Assembly: GCA_002011735.1 (NCBI GenBank)
Contig: MTOQ01000073.1
Location: forward strand, 1 to 39,195
Direction: 5' to 3'
Length of the DNA: 39,195 nucleotides
Origin: Nitrospirae bacterium JdFR-81
Lineage (GTDB): Bacteria > Nitrospirota > Thermodesulfovibrionia > UBA6902
Part shown: positions 33,725 to 39,195 of the stretch, one piece after another
Position numbering within the stretch: the stretch's first letter is position 1
Layout: each line of letters begins with the position of its first letter
Program-made: the position numbers and the translations under genes
Notes under the pieces: model-generated
The model's database searches: none
Seen by the model: only the letters and a program-made list of their open reading frames with translations
What the model was told of the DNA's origin: nothing

Positions 33725-34792
33725 CTATATACAACAGCCCCTCAATAAATCCTCAACCGCTGATACACTGGCCCTGACCCTTATCGGTTCCTCCGAGACC
33801 CTCAGGGCGGTGTCCGGGTCCTTCAGCCCATTGCCCGTGAGTGTGCATACGATGGTGTCGCCATCCTTAAAATAACCCTTTTTAGAAAGCTTTATAACAC
33901 CTGCAAGCGATGCCGCAGAGGCAGGCTCACAGAAGATACCCTCCTTCGATGCTATAAACCTGTACGCCTCCAAGATCTCTCTGTCAGAGACCGCCTCTAT
34001 CACACCACCTGATTCATCCCTTGCCCTGACCGCCTTCTGCCAGCTTGCCGGGTTTCCAATCCTTATCGCTGAGGCAACGGTCTCAGGCCTATCCACAGGC
34101 CGCCCAAGCACTATCGGTGCAGCGCCCTCGGCCTGAAATCCAAGCATCCTCGGCAGCGCCTCTATCCTTCCGGCATCATGGTACTCTCTGTAGCCCTTCC
34201 AGTAAGCGGTTATATTCCCTGCATTGCCCACAGGCAGTGCATGGAAATCGGGTGCCCTTCCAAGCTGATCACAGACCTCAAATGCAGCGGTCTTCTGCCC
34301 CTCTATCCTGTATGGATTCAGGGAGTTTACGAGTGCTATGGGATGCTTACTCACGATCTCCCTCACGATGCCCAGCGCATCATCAAAGTTACCATCAATC
34401 TGGATCACCATCGCACCGTGTATCATCGCCTGCGCAAGCTTGCCCATTGCTATCTTCCCCTCAGGGATGAGCACAACCGTTGATATGTTTGCCTTTGCTG
34501 AATATGCAGCAGCAGAGGCCGAGGTATTGCCTGTTGAGGCACATATGACCGCCTTTGAACCATCCTCAACCGCCTTTGAGATGGCAACGGTCATGCCCCT
34601 GTCCTTGAAGGAACCCGTTGGGTTTGCCCCTTCATACTTAAAATACAGCTCGACCTTCTGGGGTATTACCTGATGGATATTTGTGGCCTTGATCAGGGGT
34701 GTATCCCCTTCATTAAGGGTTATAATCGGGGTCTTCTCTGTGACAGGCAGGAAATCTCTATATCGATTGATGACCCCGCTTTGGCCTTCCAT
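33725..34792 (-). CDS. thrC: Threonine synthase (copy 1)
   Basis: This PLP enzyme converts O-phosphohomoserine to threonine. The 355-aa protein has the classical PLP-lysine motif [13 protein letters not shown] (K63) and [16 protein letters not shown]. It also has [18 protein letters not shown] and [11 protein letters not shown]. It lacks the N-terminal zinc-ribbon extension of copy 2. ATG 34792 follows the NIL-gene stop by 1 nt. A TTG at 34801 with GAGGG 8 nt upstream is an alternative start adding three residues. Confidence 0.93.
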   Translation of the reverse strand: MEGQSGVINRYRDFLPVTEKTPIITLNEGDTPLIKATNIHQVIPQKVELYFKYEGANPTGSFKDRGMTVAISKAVEDGSKAVICASTGNTSASAAAYSAKANISTVVLIPEGKIAMGKLAQAMIHGAMVIQIDGNFDDALGIVREIVSKHPIALVNSLNPYRIEGQKTAAFEVCDQLGRAPDFHALPVGNAGNITAYWKGYREYHDAGRIEALPRMLGFQAEGAAPIVLGRPVDRPETVASAIRIGNPASWQKAVRARDESGGVIEAVSDREILEAYRFIASKEGIFCEPASAASLAGVIKLSKKGYFKDGDTIVCTLTGNGLKDPDTALRVSEEPIRVRASVSAVEDLLRGCCI

Positions 34793-34793
34793 A

Positions 34794-35030
34794 CTACTCA
34801 ACTACATCACCCTCTACGAGTTCTACCACAACACCCCTCTCCTTCAAATAATCGATACCCTTTGCGAGATTCTCATCCGTGCCCTCAAGCTCCAGCACCA
34901 TCTCGCCAACGGTCTCTGTCACACGGGCCCTCCTGATATTCGGCATGATATCGAACTTCTTCGCCATGGTAAATATCACAGGCTCCTTGATCAGGTGTTG
35001 AGGAAATGTAAGCTTTACCCGTTTGTTCAT
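34794..35030 (-). CDS. Stand-alone NIL-domain protein
   Basis: This 78-aa protein consists of a single NIL domain ([68 protein letters not shown]). NIL domains bind cysteine or methionine in MetN transporters and occur fused to ferredoxin domains in homocysteine-forming systems. Here it has no fused partner and no Cys. It overlaps the carrier gene by 4 nt (ATGA), with GGGGGAGGA as ribosome binding site. It may sense Met/Cys or help bind the carrier or substrate; this is inferred. Confidence 0.88.
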   Translation of the reverse strand: MNKRVKLTFPQHLIKEPVIFTMAKKFDIMPNIRRARVTETVGEMVLELEGTDENLAKGIDYLKERGVVVELVEGDVVE

Positions 35031-35320
35031 GTCCTCCCCCTCAGGATTAGTCCCCCTGCTATTGCAGGGACTATGGATACGACATCACCGTCCTTAACAG
35101 GGGTCTGCTCGTTATCCAGAAACCTTATATCCTCCTCATTGACATAGATATTTACAAACCTCCTTATCTTACCCCCCTCTGATATGCGCTCACCAATACC
35201 TGGATATTTCTTATCAAGGCTCTCTATAAGGGATATCACTGTGCCTGCCTCACCCTCAACCTCCTCCTTGCCCTGGGTGAGGCGCTGAAGCGGAACCGGT
35301 ATCTTCACCTTAACAGCCAT
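35027..35320 (-). CDS. ThiS/MoaD-family sulfur carrier with C-terminal tail after GG
   Basis: This 97-aa beta-grasp protein resembles the CysO/MoaD group (FVNIYVNEEDIRFLDNEQTPVKDGDVVSIVPAIAGG). Carriers of this kind are adenylated and thiocarboxylated at a C-terminal GG. Here GG (89-90) is followed by seven residues, LILRGRT, which would have to be cleaved before activation. Precedents with a removed tail are QbsE and HcyS. No JAMM protease gene is in the window. ATG 35320 is chosen because AAAGGAGG lies 9 nt upstream; the ORF track start has no room for it. The partner ThiF/MoeB-like gene is nearby. Confidence 0.9.
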   Translation of the reverse strand: MAVKVKIPVPLQRLTQGKEEVEGEAGTVISLIESLDKKYPGIGERISEGGKIRRFVNIYVNEEDIRFLDNEQTPVKDGDVVSIVPAIAGGLILRGRT

Positions 35321-35373
35321 CTCCATCATCCTCCTTTACTTCTAATAATATATTTAGCTTAAACCATCCTGAC

Positions 35374-36618
35374 TTATCCTGAACCACCCTCGATCTGTCT
35401 CAGCACCTTCTCAAAGGAGTCCAGATTCGGCTCGATATGATGGGGTTCAGGGGTATGCCCTGAAAGGGCCTCCTGGGTCTTTAAGCCATTACCCGTAATA
35501 CACAGGACGATGGTGTCGTCCTCCTTGATATGGCCTGCCCTTATAAGTTTGATTGCAGAGCCGAGTGTAACACCACCAGCGGTCTCCGCAAATATACCTT
35601 CTGTCCTTGCAAGCAGCTTTATTGCCTCCACAATCTCTTCATCAGAGACATCCTCACCATATCCGCCACTCTCGCTGACCACCTTTGTTGCATAATACCC
35701 ATCAGCAGGGTTTCCTATCGCAAGGGACTTTGCTATGGTATTCGGCTTTACCGGCCTGATGACATCTATCCCCTGTTTTATAGCGGTCACTATGGGAGAG
35801 CATCCTGTTGCCTGTGCGGCATAGACCCGTGTATGGACCTCCTCTATCAACCCTACCTCCTTCATCTCCTTAAAGCTCTTCCAGATCTTCGTCATCAGAG
35901 AGCCACTGGCGCATGGCACAACAACCACATCAGGTGCACGCCATCCAAGCTGTTCGATTATCTCAAACCCCTGGGTCTTTGAACCCTCGGCATAAAAGGG
36001 CCTTATATTGATATTCACAAAGGCCCAGTTATATTTGTTTGCGATCTCACTGCATAGCCTGTTCACATCATCATAATTGCCATTGACTGCTATGAGGTTT
36101 GGCTCATATACAAGCGATGCGATGATCTTGCTCTTCTCAAGCGAGGCAGGTATAAATATGAACCTCTTGAAGCCTGCCTTTGCACCATGGGCAGAGACAG
36201 AATGTGCAAGATTGCCTGTGGAGGCACAGGCAACCGTGTCGAAACCAAACTCCTCTGCCCTTGCAAGGGCCACCGCTACCACCCTATCCTTAAATGAGAG
36301 GGTGGGGTGGGCTACTGTATCGTCCTTTATATAGAGCTCTTTAACCCCTATGGCCCTGGCAAGATTGTCCGCCCTAACAAGGGGGGTAAAGCCTGTATCA
36401 AGGGCATTATCAGGCTCGCCCTCTACAGGCAGTAGCTCCCTGTATCGCCATATGTTCCTCGGCCTTGACTCTATCTTCTCCCTCGTAAGCACACCCCTGA
36501 TCCCCTCATAGTCATAGATCACCTCCAGGGGACCAAAACAGAACTCACACACATAAACAGGGTTTATCTCATACTCCCTGCCACATTCCCTGCATTTTAG
36601 CCCTTTTATAAAACCCAC
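35374..36618 (-). CDS. Threonine synthase-like PLP enzyme (copy 2) with zinc-ribbon N-terminus
   Basis: This 414-aa fold-type II PLP enzyme is related to threonine synthase. An N-terminal zinc ribbon (C9, C12, C24, C27) precedes the PLP domain with HPTLSFKDR (K110), and it has SGSLMTKIWKSFKEM and CITGNGLKTQEAL. The substrate-site segment differs from copy 1: STGNLAHSVSAHGAKAG versus [16 protein letters not shown]. It is flanked by the sulfur carrier and the ThiF-like enzyme rather than by thrC1. It could be a second threonine synthase, or a sulfhydrylase using the thiocarboxylated carrier with phosphohomoserine or phosphoserine. The start is GTG 36618. Confidence 0.88.
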   Translation of the reverse strand: MGFIKGLKCRECGREYEINPVYVCEFCFGPLEVIYDYEGIRGVLTREKIESRPRNIWRYRELLPVEGEPDNALDTGFTPLVRADNLARAIGVKELYIKDDTVAHPTLSFKDRVVAVALARAEEFGFDTVACASTGNLAHSVSAHGAKAGFKRFIFIPASLEKSKIIASLVYEPNLIAVNGNYDDVNRLCSEIANKYNWAFVNINIRPFYAEGSKTQGFEIIEQLGWRAPDVVVVPCASGSLMTKIWKSFKEMKEVGLIEEVHTRVYAAQATGCSPIVTAIKQGIDVIRPVKPNTIAKSLAIGNPADGYYATKVVSESGGYGEDVSDEEIVEAIKLLARTEGIFAETAGGVTLGSAIKLIRAGHIKEDDTIVLCITGNGLKTQEALSGHTPEPHHIEPNLDSFEKVLRQIEGGSG

Positions 36619-36656
36619 TTCCCTGCCCCGATACTCCCAGTCCTTGATTTTGAGAT

Positions 36657-37460
36657 TTAAGTTAGAGAACAGTACTCCTCTGTATAATCAACCAGCTCCC
36701 TTATCCTCGGCTCTTTGCCACACACAGGACAATCCTCGTTCTTGGGGATCTTCACCTTCCTGAAATTTGCACCAAGGGCGTCATATATCAGGAGTTCCCC
36801 CTTAAGTGGCTTACCCTTGCCGAGGATGAGCTTCAGCACCTCCGTTGCCTGGAGTGCACCTATGACACCAGGCAGGACACCAAGGACACCTGCCTCCTGA
36901 CACGATGGCACAAGCCCTGGTGGTGGTGGCTCCTCAAAGAGACAGCGATAACACGGCCCATCGCCCGGCAGTATGGTCGTCACCTGTCCTTCAAACCTGA
37001 GTATGGCGCCACTGACCAGTGGCTTCTTCGTCATCACACAGGCATCGTTAATCAGATACCTGGTGGGGAAATTATCCGTCCCGTCAACCACTATATCATA
37101 GTCCTTTATAATATCAAGGATGTTCTTGCTGTTCAGCCTATCCTTGATCGGGATCACACTCACATCAGGGTTTAATGCCTCGAATGTCTGTTTTGCTGAC
37201 TCTGCCTTATTGACTCCTATCGTCCTTGTACTATGGGCTATCTGTCGCTGGAGGTTGCTCAGCTCGACACTGTCATTGTCAACCATACCGATCGTCCCCA
37301 CCCCTGCAGCAGCAAGGTAATAACCCACAGGACATCCAAGCCCACCGGCACCAACAACCAGCACCCTTGCATTCAGGATCCTCTTCTGTCCCTTCCCGCC
37401 AACCTCTGGCAATATGATATGCCTGCTATACCTCTTTAACTGCTCCTCTGTAAAATCCAT
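36657..37460 (-). CDS. ThiF/MoeB/HesA-family adenylyltransferase (E1-like)
   Basis: The enzyme is predicted to adenylate the C-terminal glycine of the sulfur carrier so that sulfur can be attached as a thiocarboxylate. The 267-aa protein has the nucleotide loop VLVVGAGGLGCPVGYYLAAAG (33-53), DNDSVELSNLQRQ (61-73), DGTDNFPTRYLIND (126-139) and zinc cysteines CYRC (170-173) with CPVC near the end. A candidate catalytic Cys is in PSCQEAGVLG (C187). There is no rhodanese domain; TusA upstream may supply sulfur instead. ATG 37460 shares its A with the TusA stop (TGATG), which decides the start over the ORF-track start 12 codons earlier. Confidence 0.93.
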   Translation of the reverse strand: MDFTEEQLKRYSRHIILPEVGGKGQKRILNARVLVVGAGGLGCPVGYYLAAAGVGTIGMVDNDSVELSNLQRQIAHSTRTIGVNKAESAKQTFEALNPDVSVIPIKDRLNSKNILDIIKDYDIVVDGTDNFPTRYLINDACVMTKKPLVSGAILRFEGQVTTILPGDGPCYRCLFEEPPPPGLVPSCQEAGVLGVLPGVIGALQATEVLKLILGKGKPLKGELLIYDALGANFRKVKIPKNEDCPVCGKEPRIRELVDYTEEYCSLT

Positions 37461-37699
37461 CAGTCCTCTACCTCTTTTCTTATTATTATCCTCCACTCCT
37501 TCGGGTTTATCTTCTCAACCTTGAGCACAGAGTTCCCATAGTTAAGCATCGCCTTGGGGATGCTATCAGCAGCCTCGGGATAATCGAGTATGACCTCAAG
37601 CACCTGTCCCACCTCTATATCCTCTACGGCAAGCTTGGTCTTCACCAGTGTGTAGGGACAGATCTCCCCCCTGATGTCCAGTGTTTTGTCTACCTTCAT
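37460..37699 (-). CDS. TusA-family sulfur-transfer protein
   Basis: This 79-aa TusA/SirA/YedF-like protein has the reactive cysteine C14 in LDIRGEICPYTLVKTKLAVE. The family motif is normally CPxP; here it is CPYT. Such proteins carry persulfide sulfur between a desulfurase and downstream acceptors. It is stop-start coupled to the ThiF-like gene, indicating it feeds that enzyme. The start is uncertain: ATG 37699 lacks a clear SD, while TTG 37714 has GAGGG 8 nt upstream and would add five residues. Confidence 0.9.
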   Translation of the reverse strand: MKVDKTLDIRGEICPYTLVKTKLAVEDIEVGQVLEVILDYPEAADSIPKAMLNYGNSVLKVEKINPKEWRIIIRKEVED

Positions 37700-37715
37700 C
37701 TTATTATTATTCAAC

Positions 37716-39026
37716 TTATTCACCCTCTTCTTCAACCCTTATATACACTGGTCTGCCTGTTACAACCGACAGCTTTTTTATCTCCCGCAATGCATTGACC
37801 ACATCCCTCTCCCTTGCCGTGTGGGTCATCATAACAAGCGGGACTGCCCTCTCCTTCTTCCTCTCCTTCTGGATGACTGACTTGATACTTATATTAAAAC
37901 TGCCGAGTATACCCGAGATCTTTGACAGCACCCCAGGCTTATCGATCGCATAGAACCTGAGATAATAACAAGAGAGTATGTCCTCCATGCCCTTTATCCT
38001 CAGGTCAGACCTTCCGGCGATACCGATGTCCCTTATCCTCCCCACAGCACCTGAATTTATATCCCTTGCGATATCCACGATGTCACTGACCACAGCACCA
38101 CCTGTGGGCATCTCTCCCGCACCCCTTCCGTAAAAAAGGCACTGGCCCACCGCATCACCCTCAATAAATACGGCATTATACACCCCTCCGACATTTGACA
38201 GGATATGACCAGAGGGTAACATGGTGGGATGCACCCTCATCTCAACATCCCTGCCCTTCTGTTTCGATATCGCAAGTAATTTTATTGTATAACCCAGCTC
38301 CTCTGCAAACTGTATGTCAAGCTGTGAGAGGCCAGTGATCCCTTCTGTATATATCTTTTTAAAGGAGAAGGGTATGCCAAAGGCGAGTGTTGCGAGGATG
38401 GCGAGCTTGTGTGCCGAGTCAATGCCCCCGATGTCGAGTGTTGGGTCAGCCTCGGCATATCCAAGCCTCTGCGCATCCCTTAAGGCCGTTGAGAAATCAA
38501 CACCCTCCTTTGTCATCTTGGTAAGTATATAATTGGATGTTCCATTGATTATCCCAAAGATTGACTGGATGTTATTACCAACGAGTGACTCCCTTATAAT
38601 CTTTATTATCGGTATGCCTCCTGCAACAGATGCCTCAAAGCCCACCTCAACTCCCTTCCTCTTCGCCGCATTAAATATGGTATGGCCTGATGTGGCAAGG
38701 AGGGCCTTGTTGGCGGTGACCACATGCTTCCCCTTCCTTATCGCCTCGACGATTATCTCCTTTGCGGGGCTGATACCACCGATCAACTCAACCACTATCT
38801 GTATCTCTGGGTCATCGACTATCTCCCTGTAATCCTTCACGAGCATGCCTTTGGGAAGCCTCAGCCCTCTATCCCTCCTGATATCGATATCTGCTATCCT
38901 CTTGAGGATGATGGGAAAACCTGCCCTCTCCTCAAGCTCTCTCTTCTTCTGCAGGAGGATCCTGGCGGTGCCGGTCCCCACCGTCCCAAACCCTATAATA
39001 CCTATATTTACTGGCCTGCTCATCAT
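37716..39026 (-). CDS. hom: Homoserine dehydrogenase
   Basis: The enzyme reduces aspartate semialdehyde to homoserine with NAD(P)H. The 436-aa protein has the Rossmann loop IGIIGFGTVGTGTARIL (8-24), TANKALLA and NGTSNYILTKM. It also has GYAEADPTLDIGGIDSAHKLAIL with catalytic Lys/Asp residues. A C-terminal ACT domain (about 350-436, YYLRFYAIDKPGVLSKISGIL) is normally the threonine feedback site. It is the first gene of the aspartate-family/sulfur operon. Confidence 0.97.
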   Translation of the reverse strand: MMSRPVNIGIIGFGTVGTGTARILLQKKRELEERAGFPIILKRIADIDIRRDRGLRLPKGMLVKDYREIVDDPEIQIVVELIGGISPAKEIIVEAIRKGKHVVTANKALLATSGHTIFNAAKRKGVEVGFEASVAGGIPIIKIIRESLVGNNIQSIFGIINGTSNYILTKMTKEGVDFSTALRDAQRLGYAEADPTLDIGGIDSAHKLAILATLAFGIPFSFKKIYTEGITGLSQLDIQFAEELGYTIKLLAISKQKGRDVEMRVHPTMLPSGHILSNVGGVYNAVFIEGDAVGQCLFYGRGAGEMPTGGAVVSDIVDIARDINSGAVGRIRDIGIAGRSDLRIKGMEDILSCYYLRFYAIDKPGVLSKISGILGSFNISIKSVIQKERKKERAVPLVMMTHTARERDVVNALREIKKLSVVTGRPVYIRVEEEGE

Positions 39027-39080
39027 CTTGCCACTCTGAAATGTAATTTAATATTATGCTTTAAAATATTACCGATATTC

Positions 39081-39108
39081 AAGATATTTGGAGGAGTGGT
39101 AATGTCAA
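39081..39108 (-). promoter_or_regulatory. Possible promoter for the hom operon
   Basis: On the - strand a perfect TTGACA (39108-39103) is followed after 16 nt by TATCTT (39086-39081). A second option a little downstream is TTGAAT-18-CATAAT. No riboswitch or T-box sequence was recognised in 39027-39195. Confidence 0.45.
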
Positions 39109-39195
39109 TAGTTTTGTGTAAATTCTTTTAAGGGTTTTCTCCTCCATTGATCATTTAAGTGACTTATTACTGCATATACTATCCTTTCTATACTC

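Noticed and set aside
39101-39131. Tiny + strand ORF after GGAGG (ATG at 39102) at the window end
   Set aside because: It is only a few codons long and overlaps the likely hom promoter on the other strand.

Overview
The window looks like a chromosomal segment of a free-living, probably anaerobic bacterium. All long ORFs are bacterial housekeeping or signalling genes, packed tightly with many 1-20 nt overlaps. I see no phage, transposon or CRISPR material. Arg AGG and Ile ATA codons are strongly favoured and GC content looks moderate. The gene set (PPDK, GTP-type PEPCK, an archaeal-type apgM inside a threonine operon, sulfur-carrier genes, a CxxCH-bearing chemoreceptor) suggests a Nitrospirota- or Desulfobacterota-like lineage. 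That placement is an inference and is not proved by anything in the sequence.

Layout. (1) 1-9.3 kb: central carbon enzymes ppdK and pckG on the + strand. Between them, on the - strand, lie a DedA membrane protein and a site-2-protease/trpS pair. Next comes a large unrecognised protein with two kinase-like halves, whose 3' end runs into a tRNA-Thr(CGT) gene. (2) 9.3-17.2 kb, - strand: a leader terminator followed by rimP-nusA-recG-small coiled-coil protein-prepilin peptidase-orphan histidine kinase-RlmD-like methyltransferase, then fmdB with its own promoter. (3) 17.3-18.35 kb: rlmN on the + strand. (4) 18.3-31.1 kb, - strand: one ten-gene chemosensory operon, cheY-cheA-ExeA-like ATPase-cheW-MCP/PhnD-MCP-cheW-HEAT protein-cheR-cheB, with a good sigma70-type promoter before cheY. 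No flagellar genes are visible. (5) 31.3-39.0 kb, - strand: a nine-gene aspartate-family operon, hom-tusA-thiF/moeB-thrC2-thiS/moaD-NIL-thrC1-apgM-lysC.

How the genes work together. Region 5 places a complete-looking sulfur relay (TusA donor, E1-like activating enzyme, beta-grasp carrier with a GG motif) inside the homoserine/threonine pathway, next to a second PLP-dependent threonine-synthase paralogue. The simplest hypothesis is a protein-thiocarboxylate route that puts sulfur into a homoserine-derived amino acid (homocysteine, leading to methionine) or into cysteine. The apgM-like protein may stand in for the absent homoserine kinase. Region 4 looks like a non-flagellar or type IV pilus-linked chemosensory system, with three unusual parts: a receptor with a predicted c-heme motif and a cytoplasmic PhnD-like domain, an ExeA-type ATPase, and a HEAT-repeat protein.

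Most likely novelty: the sulfur-carrier/threonine-synthase operon, the chimeric PhnD chemoreceptor, and the kinase-pseudokinase protein that terminates inside a tRNA anticodon.
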